A stretch of 64,000 nucleotides of DNA from an uncultured Erysipelotrichaceae bacterium (GCA_944326795.1 CALVFJ010000002.1:38609-102608), one strand, 5' to 3'. Shown: positions 44,043 to 53,324, counted from the first letter of the stretch. The notes: generated by a model not told the origin, from the sequence alone. Numbers and translations are program-made.

Positions 44043-44402
44043 GCGCTTTGGCAATCGCTGGTGTAAAAGCTAGAGGAAAGTCCATGCTCGCACATCCTGT
44101 GATGGATGTAGTGTTTGTGCTAGCTTAATAAATAAGGCTAGGTATCATGAAAATGATAACGGCGGAAGATCATGGCTAAGTCTGTTTAGATATGTCATGA
44201 TGTCCCTAAGGTGTCACAGTGACGAAGTTTTAAAGGAAACTTTAAAAGTGGAACGCGATAAACCCCGCAAGCGAGAAACCCAAATTTGGTAGGGGAATCT
44301 TTAAGGCCGAAGAAAGAAGGCTGAGAAGGACATACGCAGGTATGTAGATAAATGGTTGCCACCAATTAATATTGGTACAGAACATGGCTTATAAAGTGCT
44401 TA
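44041..44402 (+). ncRNA. rnpB: RNase P RNA, Bacillus (B) type
   Basis: This is the catalytic RNA of RNase P, which trims tRNA 5' leaders. Hallmarks in order are AGAGGAAAGTCCATGCTCGC, GTGCCACAGTGACGAAG-like (here GGTGTCACAGTGACGAAG), GTGGAACGCG.TAAACCCC, GCGAGAAACCCAAATTTGG and ACAGAACATGGCTTA. The P1 helix is closed by AAGCGCTTT (44041-44049) and AAAGTGCTT (44393-44401), which sets the ends. The position after gpsB is the same as in Bacillus. The gene overlaps the gpsB stop codon by two bases. Confidence 0.96.
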
Positions 44403-44412
44403 AGTATTTTTT

Positions 44413-44437
44413 GAGGAATCTTTGGATTCCTTTGTTT
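44413..44437 (+). terminator. Possible terminator after rnpB
   Basis: AGGAATC/GATTCCT with a TTTG loop is followed by a broken T-run (TTGTTT). The T-tract right after the rnpB P1 helix may also stop transcription. Confidence 0.4.
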
Positions 44438-44454
44438 ATAAAGGAGATTTTGCA

Positions 44455-45048
44455 ATGAATTTACCTAATCGTTTGACAGTTTTGCGAATCATCATGATTC
44501 CGATCATCGTCTTGGTCTATCTTTTTCCCTATAGTCAATTTGGAATCGATATACCGGTATATGATGTGCGTTTCGTATCGATATCATTGATAAATATCAT
44601 CGTTTTGATCTTATTTGCGTTGACCTCATTTACCGATTATCTGGATGGACAGATCGCACGTAAGAAAAATTTGATCACGACCTTTGGTAAATTTGCTGAT
44701 CCGATCGCTGACAAGCTTTTGGTCAATACGATGTTCATCTTATTTGCTGCGCAGGGCATCATTCCGGTCGTTCCCGTTTTGGTGATGTTAGCTAGGGATA
44801 CCATCGTCGATGGCTGCCGCATGATCGCAGCTAGCAATGGCAAGGTCGTAGCAGCTGGGTATCTTGGCAAGGTCAAGACCGTAAGCCAAATGTTGGCGAT
44901 CATTTTGATCTTGGTCAATAATTTACCGTTTGAATTATGGCGTCTTCCTATCAGCGACTTGGTCTTATGGTTTGCCGCCATCGTTAGCTTTGCTAGTGGT
45001 GTATCGTATTTCATGCAGATGAAAGAGTATATCTTTGAAAGCAAGTAG
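44455..45048 (+). CDS. pgsA: CDP-diacylglycerol-glycerol-3-phosphate 3-phosphatidyltransferase
   Basis: A 197-residue membrane enzyme that makes phosphatidylglycerol phosphate. The CDP-alcohol phosphotransferase motif D-x2-D-G-x2-A-R-x8-G-x3-D-x3-D is complete (DYLDGQIARKK ... GKFADPIADK). About five hydrophobic helices follow the usual pattern. AAGGAG precedes this ATG. It lies 45 nt upstream of recA, a conserved pair in Bacillota. Confidence 0.95.
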   Translation: MNLPNRLTVLRIIMIPIIVLVYLFPYSQFGIDIPVYDVRFVSISLINIIVLILFALTSFTDYLDGQIARKKNLITTFGKFADPIADKLLVNTMFILFAAQGIIPVVPVLVMLARDTIVDGCRMIAASNGKVVAAGYLGKVKTVSQMLAIILILVNNLPFELWRLPISDLVLWFAAIVSFASGVSYFMQMKEYIFESK

Positions 45049-45093
45049 GAAAAAGTTGGTTTTGGGAATAAATAATTTTGAGGAGATATATCT

Positions 45094-46101
45094 ATGGCAG
45101 AAAAGAAAATAGAAAAAGATAATAAAGACGCGTTGCTGCAGGACGCCTTAAAGCAGATCGAAAAGCAATATGGCAAAGGCTCGATCATGAAGCTTGGCGA
45201 TAGGGCCAATGTAGATATCGATGCGATCAGCAGCGGATCATTGGCAATCGACTATGCTTTAGGCATTGGCGGATATCCTAAAGGAAGGATCGTCGAGATC
45301 TATGGACCAGAGTCTAGTGGTAAGACGACCTTGGCTTTGCATGCCATTGCCAGTTGTCAAAAAAATGGCGGTAGGGCAGCGTTCATCGATGCTGAAAATG
45401 CGATCGATCCGCAATATGCAGCATCACTAGGCGTAAATATCGATGAGCTGATCCTTTCACAGCCAGATAGTGGGGAACAAGCTTTGGAAATTACGGAATT
45501 GCTGATAAAGTCAGGAGCGATCGATCTGATCGTCATCGACTCCGTAGCGGCGTTGGTGCCGCAAGCTGAGCTTGATGGTGAAATGGGCGATGCTAGCGTG
45601 GGCTTACAAGCAAGATTAATGTCTAAAGCTATGCGTAAGCTGGCAGGAGTCATGAACCGCAGCGAATGTACCGCTATCTTTATCAACCAATTAAGAGAAA
45701 AGGTCGGGATCATGTTTGGTAATCCGGAAACGACCCCAGGCGGGAGAGCACTAAAATTCTATAGTTCGGTCCGTTTGGATGTTAGACGCGGCGAAGCAAT
45801 CAAAAATGGTACGGATGTCATCGGCAATAAGGTGACCGTCAAGGTCGTTAAAAATAAAGTGGCACCACCATTTAAGGTCGCAAATGTGGAGATAATGTAT
45901 GGCGAGGGCATAAGCCATATCGGGGAATTGATCAATCTAGCGGTAGACTATGAGATCATTGACAAAGCTGGAGCATGGTTTTCATATAATGGCGAAAAGA
46001 TCGGTCAAGGACGCGAAGCCGTTAAGGCCTATTTGCTTGCCCATCCGCAGATCGATGAAGAGATTACCAACAAGGTCAAAGAAAAATTATTTACCAAATA
46101 A
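45094..46101 (+). CDS. recA: Recombinase RecA
   Basis: A 335-residue RecA that forms filaments on single-stranded DNA for repair and SOS induction. The Walker A motif is GPESSGKTT, and Walker B is [14 protein letters not shown]. The DNA-binding loops contain [19 protein letters not shown] and [22 protein letters not shown] precedes the ATG. Only 45 nt separate it from pgsA, and no LexA (GAAC-N4-GTTC type) box is visible there. The C-terminal acidic tail is very short. Confidence 0.97.
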   Translation: MAEKKIEKDNKDALLQDALKQIEKQYGKGSIMKLGDRANVDIDAISSGSLAIDYALGIGGYPKGRIVEIYGPESSGKTTLALHAIASCQKNGGRAAFIDAENAIDPQYAASLGVNIDELILSQPDSGEQALEITELLIKSGAIDLIVIDSVAALVPQAELDGEMGDASVGLQARLMSKAMRKLAGVMNRSECTAIFINQLREKVGIMFGNPETTPGGRALKFYSSVRLDVRRGEAIKNGTDVIGNKVTVKVVKNKVAPPFKVANVEIMYGEGISHIGELINLAVDYEIIDKAGAWFSYNGEKIGQGREAVKAYLLAHPQIDEEITNKVKEKLFTK

Positions 46102-46131
46102 ACGCTGTCATTTTGATGATAGCGTTTTTAC
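46101..46131 (+). terminator. Terminator of pgsA-recA
   Basis: AACGCT(G)TCA pairs with TGA(T)AGCGTT around a TTTTGA loop, with one mismatch, and is followed by a T-run. It abuts the recA stop. Confidence 0.75.
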
Positions 46132-46160
46132 TTGTGAAAAATGATAGGTTGCTATATAAT
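46132..46160 (+). promoter_or_regulatory. Promoter of rny-ymdB
   Basis: TTGTGA (46132-46137), a 17-bp spacer and TATAAT (46155-46160), 51 bp before the rny ATG. Confidence 0.7.
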
Positions 46161-46210
46161 TAAAAAGCAAGGATTTTGCAGATATATTAAGAATAATGGA
46201 GGATTAGAAA

Positions 46211-47767
46211 ATGCAGAACAATATTCTAATTTCCATTTTGATAGGTATATGTGGCATCGGTGTAGGTATCGTTTTGATGATCCTTTTAGGAAGCGCTGGT
46301 ATCAGCAAATCTAAAAATAAGGCACAAAACATCCTCGATGAAGCAAACTCTAAGGCTGATGGCATCATGCGTCAAGCCACTTTAGACGGAAAACAACAAA
46401 TTTATGAGTTAAAACTAGAAGCAGAAAAAGAAATAAAGAAAAAGATGCAGGAAGTCATCGACAGTGAAAATAAGCTGTTGCGACGAGAAGATAATTTAAA
46501 TTTTCGTGATCAAACGATAACTCATAAAGAAAAAGAAATTGAAAATAAAAATAAAATTGTTTCTGAAAAAATTGCAAACCTAGATAAAATGGAACAAGAG
46601 CTACAAGCTCAGATCGATAACCAAATTACGGTCTTGGAACGAGTATCTAACATGACCGAAGCTGACGCGCGCAAGGAAATCATGAGCGTGGTCGAAAAGA
46701 AGATGGAAAAAGAAGTTTCCACCTATATTCGTGAGAAAGAAGATGAAGCTAATCAAAAAGCGGCGGAAATTTCTCGCAATATCATTGCAACCGCAATTCA
46801 AAGATATGCGCAAGAAGAGACTATCGAACGTACGGTTTCGACAGTAACTTTGCCAAATGAAGAAATGAAAGGTAGGATCATTGGCCGTGAGGGTCGTAAT
46901 ATCCGGACGATCGAACAATTGACCGGGGTCGATCTGATCATCGATGATACGCCAGACGCTTTAACGGTAAGCTGTTTCGACCCGATCAGAAGAGAAATTG
47001 CTCGTCAATCATTAGAAACCTTGATGCGCGATGGTCGGATCCAACCTGCTAGGATCGAAGAGGTCGTTAATAAAGTAACCAAAGAAATGAATGAAAATAT
47101 GGTCAAGGTTGGAGATGAAGCGGTGTTCAAATTGGGCATCGGTAAGATCCACCGTGAACTGGTCAAATTGATTGGTCGCTTGAAATATCGTTATTCATAT
47201 GGGCAAAATGTTTTGCAGCATTCCATGGAAGTTGCATATTTTGCCGGCATCATGGCAGCAGAATTGGGCTTGAATCAAGCCTTGGCCAAAAGAGCGGGCT
47301 TGTTGCATGATATTGGTAAAGCAATCGATTTTGAACAAGATGGTAGCCATATCGAACTAGGCAGCAAAGTTGCCAAAAAATATGGGGAAAATGCGGTCGT
47401 TATCAATGCGATCGAAGCTCACCATGGCGAAGTGCCACCAACTAGCTTGATTGCTAATCTTGTGGCTGCGGCTGATGCTTTAAGTGCTGCAAGACCTGGA
47501 GCTCGCTTTGAGTCGATGGAAGGTTATATCCAAAGGCTTGAACAGCTAGAAAGCATCGCTAATAGCTTTGATGGCGTTGAAAGGACCTATGCTATCCAAG
47601 CTGGTAGGGAAATCAGGGTCATGATCCAACCAGAGAAGGTAAATGATGCCAAGATGGCCAAGATCGCTCATGATATCCGAGAAAAGATCGAAAATGAAAT
47701 GACCTATCCGGGACAGATCAAGGTAACGCTGATCAGAGAAACTAGGGTCAGCGAAGTTGCTAAGTAA
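46211..47767 (+). CDS. rny: Ribonuclease Y
   Basis: A 518-residue membrane-bound endoribonuclease that starts mRNA decay in many Bacillota. An N-terminal transmembrane helix (about residues 4-26) is followed by a long charged coiled coil (about 35-200). A KH domain (GRIIGREGRNIRTIEQLTG) and an HD domain (HSMEVAYFAGIMAAELG, RAGLLHDIGKAID) complete it. The length is standard. It overlaps ymdB by one base. Confidence 0.96.
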   Translation: MQNNILISILIGICGIGVGIVLMILLGSAGISKSKNKAQNILDEANSKADGIMRQATLDGKQQIYELKLEAEKEIKKKMQEVIDSENKLLRREDNLNFRDQTITHKEKEIENKNKIVSEKIANLDKMEQELQAQIDNQITVLERVSNMTEADARKEIMSVVEKKMEKEVSTYIREKEDEANQKAAEISRNIIATAIQRYAQEETIERTVSTVTLPNEEMKGRIIGREGRNIRTIEQLTGVDLIIDDTPDALTVSCFDPIRREIARQSLETLMRDGRIQPARIEEVVNKVTKEMNENMVKVGDEAVFKLGIGKIHRELVKLIGRLKYRYSYGQNVLQHSMEVAYFAGIMAAELGLNQALAKRAGLLHDIGKAIDFEQDGSHIELGSKVAKKYGENAVVINAIEAHHGEVPPTSLIANLVAAADALSAARPGARFESMEGYIQRLEQLESIANSFDGVERTYAIQAGREIRVMIQPEKVNDAKMAKIAHDIREKIENEMTYPGQIKVTLIRETRVSEVAK

Positions 47768-48546
47768 TGAAGATCTTATTTGTCGGTGATATCGTTGGCG
47801 AAGTTGGAAGAAATATGCTGGCTAAGCATCTAAATGAGTTGCAAGCTAAGCATCAGATTGATCTTACTATCGTCAATGGTGAAAATGCTGCTCATGGCAA
47901 AGGCATTACCCCTAAGATATATCAAAGCTTTAAAGAGCTTGGGGTAGATATCATTACCTTAGGCAATCACGCTTTTAGCAAAAACATCATCAAAGAACAT
48001 ATCGATGAGCTTCATGATATGGTAAGACCCTACAATATGGAACCATTGGAATATGGCAAAGGTTTTATCATTCGTGAAATAAAAGGCTCTAAGGTGATGG
48101 TGATCAATATCTGTGGCGCAGCTTTCATGGATAATGTCAGCGTTAGTCCCTTCGTAGCTACGGATGAGATCTTAAGCAATAATGCGGCGGATATCATCTT
48201 CGTTGATTTCCATGGTGAAGCAACTGCGGAAAAAAGATGTTATTTTGAATATTATAAAGATAGGATACGTTGCGTCGTTGGCACGCATACCCATGTTCAG
48301 ACCGCTGATGAGATGATTTCGCAAGGATCATGCTTTATCAGCGACGTGGGGATGTGTGGGGCTATCAGCAGCATCCTAGGTCGTGATATCGATGAAGTGA
48401 TTGCTAGGACCATCCATCAGCATAAAACTTATTTTACACCGGCTAAAGGCGCTGGGATGCTGTGTGGGGTGGTCATCGATATCGATGATGATACAAAAAT
48501 GGTCCAAAAGATCGAAAGAATACAGTTAAAAGAAGCAGAAAGTTAA
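47767..48546 (+). CDS. ymdB: YmdB-type metallophosphoesterase
   Basis: A 259-residue phosphoesterase of the YmdB family. In Bacillus the protein hydrolyses 2',3'-cyclic nucleotides and affects biofilm and motility decisions. Metal-binding motifs are FVGDIVGEVGR, VNGENAAHGKG, TLGNHAFSK, VDFHGEATAEK and VGTHTHVQTAD. It is the standard partner of rny and is translationally coupled to it (ATG inside the rny stop). Confidence 0.94.
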   Translation: MKILFVGDIVGEVGRNMLAKHLNELQAKHQIDLTIVNGENAAHGKGITPKIYQSFKELGVDIITLGNHAFSKNIIKEHIDELHDMVRPYNMEPLEYGKGFIIREIKGSKVMVINICGAAFMDNVSVSPFVATDEILSNNAADIIFVDFHGEATAEKRCYFEYYKDRIRCVVGTHTHVQTADEMISQGSCFISDVGMCGAISSILGRDIDEVIARTIHQHKTYFTPAKGAGMLCGVVIDIDDDTKMVQKIERIQLKEAES

Positions 48547-48553
48547 ATTTAAG

Positions 48554-48581
48554 TTGACTTAGTTGCTTATTTTGCTATAAT
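48554..48581 (+). promoter_or_regulatory. Promoter of yceD-rpmF
   Basis: TTGACT (48554-48559), a 16-bp spacer and TATAAT (48576-48581) with an additional TGC extension. This is one of the best sigma-A promoters in the window and fits a ribosomal-protein operon. Confidence 0.78.
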
Positions 48582-48611
48582 TTAAAAGCATGAAAAGTAG
48601 GAGAGATTCGC

Positions 48612-49115
48612 TTGAAGTGGACAAAGAAAGAACTTATCGCATTACAAGAAGTCACATTTGATGAAGATATCGAATTTGACAAAGAAGCATTAAAGAACAA
48701 TCAGCTTTTATTAGATGTTAAAGATCTGCATCTTGAGGGTGATGGTTATTTTAATGATTATGAAGATAAGTTTGAAGTAGATCTTCATATTACTGGAACG
48801 CTGGTATGTCCTTGTGCCATCAGCAATCAGCCGGTGGATGTCGATCTTGATTCTTTGTATCATGAGACCTTCGTTTTTCATGAGGAAGAAAACTTAGATG
48901 TTCATGTGGTAAAAAACGATATCGTGGAATTGTTGCCGATCGTCTTTCAATTGATCAATCTCGATGTACCTTTGCGGGTCGTTAGCGATGATCTAAAAGA
49001 TTATCCTTCGGGTGAAGGTTGGCGGGTGCTTAGTGAAGCGGAATATCAAAAAGCCAAGCATGATCAAGTTGATCCTCGTTTAGCAAAATTAAAAGAGTTC
49101 AAGGCTGAAGATTAG
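48612..49115 (+). CDS. yceD: YceD-family (DUF177) 23S rRNA accumulation protein
   Basis: A 167-residue DUF177 protein, the usual upstream partner of rpmF and needed for normal 23S rRNA levels in studied organisms. Features include [22 protein letters not shown], with the paired cysteines of the family, and a C-terminal [10 protein letters not shown]. It starts at TTG with AGGAGAG upstream. It lies 13 nt before rpmF. Confidence 0.88.
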   Translation: MKWTKKELIALQEVTFDEDIEFDKEALKNNQLLLDVKDLHLEGDGYFNDYEDKFEVDLHITGTLVCPCAISNQPVDVDLDSLYHETFVFHEEENLDVHVVKNDIVELLPIVFQLINLDVPLRVVSDDLKDYPSGEGWRVLSEAEYQKAKHDQVDPRLAKLKEFKAED

Positions 49116-49128
49116 GAGGTGTCTTAAA

Positions 49129-49278
49129 GTGGCTGTACAACAAAGAAGAAATTCTAAAACTAGAAAAAACAAACGTAGAACACATTACAAGTTAACTGCA
49201 CCTACATTGGTTAAGTGCCCTACTTGTGGAGAATTCAAACTTCCACATCACGCTTGTTTAGCATGTGGTTCAAAATAA
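49129..49278 (+). CDS. rpmF: Ribosomal protein bL32
   Basis: A 49-residue protein of the large ribosomal subunit. It begins at GTG after TAGGAGGTG. The basic N-terminus ([20 protein letters not shown]) is followed by a four-cysteine zinc ribbon (CPTC ... CLAC), so this is the zinc-binding form. The context with yceD is conserved. A terminator follows directly. Confidence 0.95.
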   Translation: MAVQQRRNSKTRKNKRRTHYKLTAPTLVKCPTCGEFKLPHHACLACGSK

Positions 49279-49280
49279 AA

Positions 49281-49309
49281 AGATGAAAATTGTTTCATCT
49301 TTTTTTTTA
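49281..49309 (+). terminator. Terminator of yceD-rpmF
   Basis: AGATGAAA/TTTCATCT with an ATTG loop is followed by nine Ts. Confidence 0.88.
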
Positions 49310-49319
49310 TACTTTTTTA

Positions 49320-49347
49320 TTGCATAATATCCCAATTACGGTATAAT
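49320..49347 (+). promoter_or_regulatory. Promoter of the mraZ cluster
   Basis: TTGCAT (49320-49325), a 16-bp spacer and TATAAT (49342-49347). The predicted RNA start near 49354 lies just before the MraZ operator repeats. Confidence 0.72.
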
Positions 49348-49356
49348 TGATGGTAG

Positions 49357-49383
49357 AAAGTGGTAGAAAGTGGTAAGAAGTGG
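49357..49383 (+). promoter_or_regulatory. MraZ operator: three AAGTGG repeats at 10-bp spacing
   Basis: AAAGTGG (49357-49363), AAAGTGG (49367-49373) and GAAGTGG (49377-49383) repeat with a strict 10-bp period, about one helical turn. This matches the AAAGTG[T/G] boxes known for MraZ in Mollicutes and the TGGG-type repeats of other bacteria. The repeats fill the space from the RNA start to the mraZ ATG, so bound MraZ should block its own operon. Confidence 0.85.
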
Positions 49384-49389
49384 CATAAG

Positions 49390-49818
49390 ATGTTTTTTGG
49401 AGAATATCGACATAGCTTAGATAGCAAGAACCGAATCATCATTCCAGCCAAGCTTCGCCAAGAATTAGGAGCCACTTTTACTTTAACCAAAGGACTGGAT
49501 GGTTGTTTGAACATCTATACCAATGATGAATGGAATCAGCGCTTAGAAAAGCTGCTGAAGCTGCCACAGACCAAAAAAGAAGTAAGGATGTATATCCGCA
49601 GCCTGACATCCAAAGCAACCGTTTGTGAATGTGATGGACAAGGTAGGATCCAGATCCCAGCTTTTTTAAAAAACGAAGGCAGCTTGCAGAAAAACTGTGT
49701 CATCGTTGGTGCCGGCGATCATGTGGAACTTTGGGCAGAAGAATTATGGGACAGCTATTTAACAACAGCTAATGATTCTTTGGAAGATATAGCGGAAAGC
49801 TTGACGGAGTATATGTAA
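49390..49818 (+). CDS. mraZ: Transcriptional regulator MraZ
   Basis: A 142-residue protein with two SpoVT/AbrB-like swapped-hairpin domains (MFFGEYRHSLDSKNRIIIP, and CECDGQGRIQIPAFL near residue 80). It forms a ring-shaped oligomer that represses the division/wall cluster. The ATG at 49390 is chosen from the conserved FFGEYRHSLDSKNR start; a longer reading would run through the operator. No clear Shine-Dalgarno is present, because the operator occupies that place. It overlaps rsmH by one base. Confidence 0.95.
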   Translation: MFFGEYRHSLDSKNRIIIPAKLRQELGATFTLTKGLDGCLNIYTNDEWNQRLEKLLKLPQTKKEVRMYIRSLTSKATVCECDGQGRIQIPAFLKNEGSLQKNCVIVGAGDHVELWAEELWDSYLTTANDSLEDIAESLTEYM

Positions 49819-50747
49819 TGGAACATTATAGCGTAATGCTAAACGAAACGATCGATGGCTTACAAATCAAGAAAGATGGCATCTATGTCGACGCTACCTT
49901 AGGAAGGGCAGGCCATGCCAAAGCTATCATAGCTAAGCTTGATCAAGGACATTTATATGCTTTTGACAAAGATGAGACAGCGATCGCACGATCCAAAGAA
50001 ATCCTGAAGGATCATTTGGATAAGGTAACTTTTATCCATAGTGATTTTTCAACCATGATGATGCAGCTACAAGACCTAGGTGTTGACCATATCGACGGCT
50101 TTGTCATGGACCTAGGTGTTAGTTCACCGCAATTTGATGATGCATCTAGAGGCTTTAGCTATCGCTTTGATGCTAGATTAGATATGCGTATGGACCAAGG
50201 ACAAGAGCTTGATGCCTATAAGATCGTAAATACGTATCCCTATGAAGAATTAGTAAGGATCTTATTTCAATATGGGGAAGAGAAATATGCCAAGCAGATC
50301 GCGCGAAAGATCGAAGCAGCTCGTAAGATCAAACCAATCACGACGACCTTTGAGCTTGTTGATGTCATTAGATCTGCATTGCCAGCTAAAGTTGTTAATA
50401 AAAAAGGGCATCCTGCTAAACAAACTTTCCAAGCGTTGAGGATCGAAGTAAATCATGAGCTAGACAGCCTGCAAAATGGGTTGCAACAAGCTCTAGATAT
50501 GTTAGGGCATGGCGGTATTGGCTGTGTCATAACCTTTCATTCTTTGGAAGATCGTATCGTCAAAGAAGAATTCAAAAAACGCAGCAGTGTCGCTAAGGTT
50601 GATAAGCGCATACCTTTAAAAGCAGATGAGCTTGAAAAACCAGCATATGAATTGTTAAACCGCAAACCGATTTTAGCTTCTGAAACTGAATTAGCAGCTA
50701 ATAATCGTTCACATAGTGCAAAATTAAGAATTATCAAGAGGGTATAG
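49818..50747 (+). CDS. rsmH: 16S rRNA m4C1402 methyltransferase
   Basis: A 309-residue SAM-dependent methyltransferase (MraW). It has YVDATLGRAGHAKAI, FVMDLGVSSPQFDDASRGFSY-type (here DLGVSSPQFDDASRGFS), DMRMDQ and TFHSLEDRIVK. It methylates C1402 in the ribosomal P site. It overlaps mraZ by one base, and ftsL follows after 2 nt. Confidence 0.96.
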   Translation: MEHYSVMLNETIDGLQIKKDGIYVDATLGRAGHAKAIIAKLDQGHLYAFDKDETAIARSKEILKDHLDKVTFIHSDFSTMMMQLQDLGVDHIDGFVMDLGVSSPQFDDASRGFSYRFDARLDMRMDQGQELDAYKIVNTYPYEELVRILFQYGEEKYAKQIARKIEAARKIKPITTTFELVDVIRSALPAKVVNKKGHPAKQTFQALRIEVNHELDSLQNGLQQALDMLGHGGIGCVITFHSLEDRIVKEEFKKRSSVAKVDKRIPLKADELEKPAYELLNRKPILASETELAANNRSHSAKLRIIKRV

Positions 50748-50749
50748 AG

Positions 50750-51055
50750 ATGGCAAAGATCGTTAGAAAAAGAAAAAAAAGAAATATTAAGTTACAAGTT
50801 TTCAGCTTGTTTATGTTATCATTATCTTGCGTATTATACTTAGGAACAAGTTTGTTCGTTCGTTCATATAACAATTCGCTAAGTACACAGAAACAACAAT
50901 TAGAGAGTCAAATTGCCGCGTTGGAAGTGGAAAATGATGCAATCAAGGTTACGATCCAGAATCTAAGTACCCGTGATCGGGTCGTCTCGATTGCTAACGA
51001 TGCGGGATTGACGATGAATCAATCTAATATCGTAACAATAACAGAAGGTGAGTAA
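50750..51055 (+). CDS. ftsL: Cell division protein FtsL
   Basis: A 101-residue bitopic protein. A very basic cytoplasmic tail (KIVRKRKKRNIK) is followed by a transmembrane helix (about residues 15-37) and an extracellular leucine-zipper coiled coil (about 43-80). It links FtsB/DivIC to the septal synthase FtsW/PBP2. Sequence identity in the family is low; the call rests on topology and on position between rsmH and pbpB. Confidence 0.85.
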   Translation: MAKIVRKRKKRNIKLQVFSLFMLSLSCVLYLGTSLFVRSYNNSLSTQKQQLESQIAALEVENDAIKVTIQNLSTRDRVVSIANDAGLTMNQSNIVTITEGE

Positions 51056-51058
51056 GTT

Positions 51059-53242
51059 ATGAAAAAAAGAAGCAACAATATGCTTCTATTTATATTTATA
51101 TCAACATTAGTGGTTATGTTCGTTTTGATTGCTAATGTTTTTTTCGTATCGGTAATGAAGGTGCATCTGCGCAGCAACACAGATCTTAGTTTGTATGCTG
51201 ACAGTGCCAATCAGGTTACCGAAGTTTTAAGTGCTTCTCGCGGCAATATCTATGATACTAATGGCGTGATCATTGCGCAGGATGTACATACCTATGATAT
51301 CATCTGCATCTTAGATGAGAATCGTCCAGCAATTGCTGGTACCGTTGCATATGTTGCTGATCCGGAATATACGGCTTCAATTTTATCACCGATCTTAAAG
51401 ATGCCAGAAGATAGATGCTTGGAATTTTTAAAGACCGAAGGCCAATATCAGGTTGAATTAGGGACCTATGGCCGCAATCTTTCCAAAGAAACCAAGGAAC
51501 TTATAGAATCATATGATCTGCCAGGCATAACCTTTAGGGATAGTACGGAAAGATCTTATCCTTTAGGGGTGTTTGCTTCTAACCTTATCGGTTTTGCCCA
51601 ATCAGATGAAACAGGTTTAACGGTTGGTAAAATGGGCGTTGAGCTATATCTAGATAATTTTTTGAAAGGCATCAATGGGATGCGGACCTATCAAGCAGAT
51701 AAAAATGGCTTTATCTTACCGGGAATGAAAGAAGAGGTCATCAGTCCGCAAAATGGCGCCAATGTTTACCTTACCATCGATAAAGATATCCAGGAAGCTT
51801 TGGAACAAGCTTTTATCCAAACCAATGAGATTTTCGATGCTGATCGAATCTGGGGCAGCGTCATGGAAGTAGATACAGGCAAGATCTTAGCTTGGGGCCA
51901 GAGCCCTTCGTTTGATCCTAATACCTTAGAGATCGAAGAATATAATAATTATGGCGCTCAATTGCCTTATGAACCTGGATCAACGATGAAGACCTTTGTT
52001 TATGCAGCGGCGATCAACGAAGGAGCCTATGATGGAACGGCCCAAGTATATTCAGGGCCATATTGTTTTAGCTCAAACGGCAATGATCCATATCGGGTAG
52101 AAAGCGGTGGCTATGCCTGTATCTACAATGCTGGGCGTAAGAACTACGGTTGGGTCGATTATGATTATGGTTTGATCTATTCCAGTAATACGATCACTGC
52201 CAGCGTAGAAACCGAACTGATAACCCCGGATATCTATCTTTCTTATCTAAATGATTTTGGCTTTTTCAAATCTGTCGATACCGAGGGCATGCGTGAGCAA
52301 AATGGCGTTTTGAACTTTACTTGGCCTTATGATAAATTAGCACTATGTTATGGACAAGGATCAACGGTAACGATGCTGCAGATGATGCAGGCCTATAGCG
52401 CTATCTTCTCGGATGGCACGATGAAAAAACCTTACTTTATCGAAAAGATCGTCGATCCTTATGATCCTAACAATGTTTTATATCAAGCGGAAACCCAGAT
52501 TACCGGGACCCCGATAACAGAAGAAACAGCCAAACAGGTTCAGCAGATCTTATATCGAGTCGTAAATGATGACGATGGAACAGCTAAGCATTATCGTATC
52601 CCAGAAACTGAGATCATCGGTAAGACCGGTACGACCGAAGTTGCAGTCAGCGGTTCATACGAATCCGGTAAAACGATCGTTAGCTTGATGTCAGCTTTGC
52701 CGGCTGATGATCCTAAATACATGGTTTATTACTGTTTTGAAGCGGATTACAATCCTAATGCGCATTATTATACCGATCCGATCAAATCAATCTTACGAAA
52801 GGTAGCGATGCTGTATGGCTTAAGCGATAATAGCGTTGATGTCGAAACGACGGATGAAGCGACTGCCGAAACCTATGTTCCTCAAGAAATCAAATCTTAT
52901 GAAATGGCCAATGTGCTAAACCATTCCTTGGATTATGCCTATGCCAAGATCGCGGAATACGGAGCTAATGTCATCGTTTTAGGCAGTGGTAACAATGTTA
53001 TCGATCAAAGTCCTAAGGCAGGTCAAAGCATTACGACCAATCAAAAATTATTCTTGCTGACCGATACCAATAGTTTTGTGATGCCGGATATGACCGGATG
53101 GTCACGCAAGGATGTAACGGCATTTTGGGATCTGACCGATCTTAGTTTCAAGATCGAAGGCAATGGTAAGGTCGTTAGCCAAAATATCCCGGCGGGAACG
53201 ACCATCAACAAAGATGACGCTATTGAAGTTCTATTGGAATAG
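51059..53242 (+). CDS. pbpB: Septal class B penicillin-binding protein with PASTA domains
   Basis: A 727-residue transpeptidase for the division septum. A transmembrane helix lies at about residues 8-30. The dimerisation domain begins ASRGNIYDTNG. Active-site motifs are Ser in PGSTMKTF (about residue 310), SSN (YSSNTIT) and KTGTTE (about residue 523). Two PASTA-like repeats (about 605-665 and 670-727) end VLLE. It lies in the dcw cluster after ftsL. Confidence 0.95.
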   Translation: MKKRSNNMLLFIFISTLVVMFVLIANVFFVSVMKVHLRSNTDLSLYADSANQVTEVLSASRGNIYDTNGVIIAQDVHTYDIICILDENRPAIAGTVAYVADPEYTASILSPILKMPEDRCLEFLKTEGQYQVELGTYGRNLSKETKELIESYDLPGITFRDSTERSYPLGVFASNLIGFAQSDETGLTVGKMGVELYLDNFLKGINGMRTYQADKNGFILPGMKEEVISPQNGANVYLTIDKDIQEALEQAFIQTNEIFDADRIWGSVMEVDTGKILAWGQSPSFDPNTLEIEEYNNYGAQLPYEPGSTMKTFVYAAAINEGAYDGTAQVYSGPYCFSSNGNDPYRVESGGYACIYNAGRKNYGWVDYDYGLIYSSNTITASVETELITPDIYLSYLNDFGFFKSVDTEGMREQNGVLNFTWPYDKLALCYGQGSTVTMLQMMQAYSAIFSDGTMKKPYFIEKIVDPYDPNNVLYQAETQITGTPITEETAKQVQQILYRVVNDDDGTAKHYRIPETEIIGKTGTTEVAVSGSYESGKTIVSLMSALPADDPKYMVYYCFEADYNPNAHYYTDPIKSILRKVAMLYGLSDNSVDVETTDEATAETYVPQEIKSYEMANVLNHSLDYAYAKIAEYGANVIVLGSGNNVIDQSPKAGQSITTNQKLFLLTDTNSFVMPDMTGWSRKDVTAFWDLTDLSFKIEGNGKVVSQNIPAGTTINKDDAIEVLLE

Positions 53243-53265
53243 TTTAATTACTATTCCTTTTTTTT
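53236..53265 (+). terminator. Hairpin terminator between pbpB and mraY
   Basis: GGAATAG/CTATTCC with an 8-nt loop overlaps the pbpB stop, followed by eight Ts. It splits the cluster into two transcription units. Confidence 0.82.
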
Positions 53266-53274
53266 ATTTTGTTA

Positions 53275-53283
53275 TGCTATAAT
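53275..53283 (+). promoter_or_regulatory. Extended -10 promoter for mraY-comN-secDF
   Basis: TGC directly precedes TATAAT, 41 bp before the mraY ATG. No strong -35 is visible. Confidence 0.55.
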
Positions 53284-53324
53284 GTAGGATGCATTAAGAA
53301 AAAGAAAGGGGAATAGTTTTAAAA

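Noticed and set aside
45049..45093. LexA/SOS box upstream of recA
   Set aside because: No GAAC-N4-GTTC-type sequence is visible in the 45-nt gap.
44637..45209. 190-codon antisense frame over pgsA and recA
   Set aside because: It spans two well-identified genes and their gap on the opposite strand, a shadow of codon bias.
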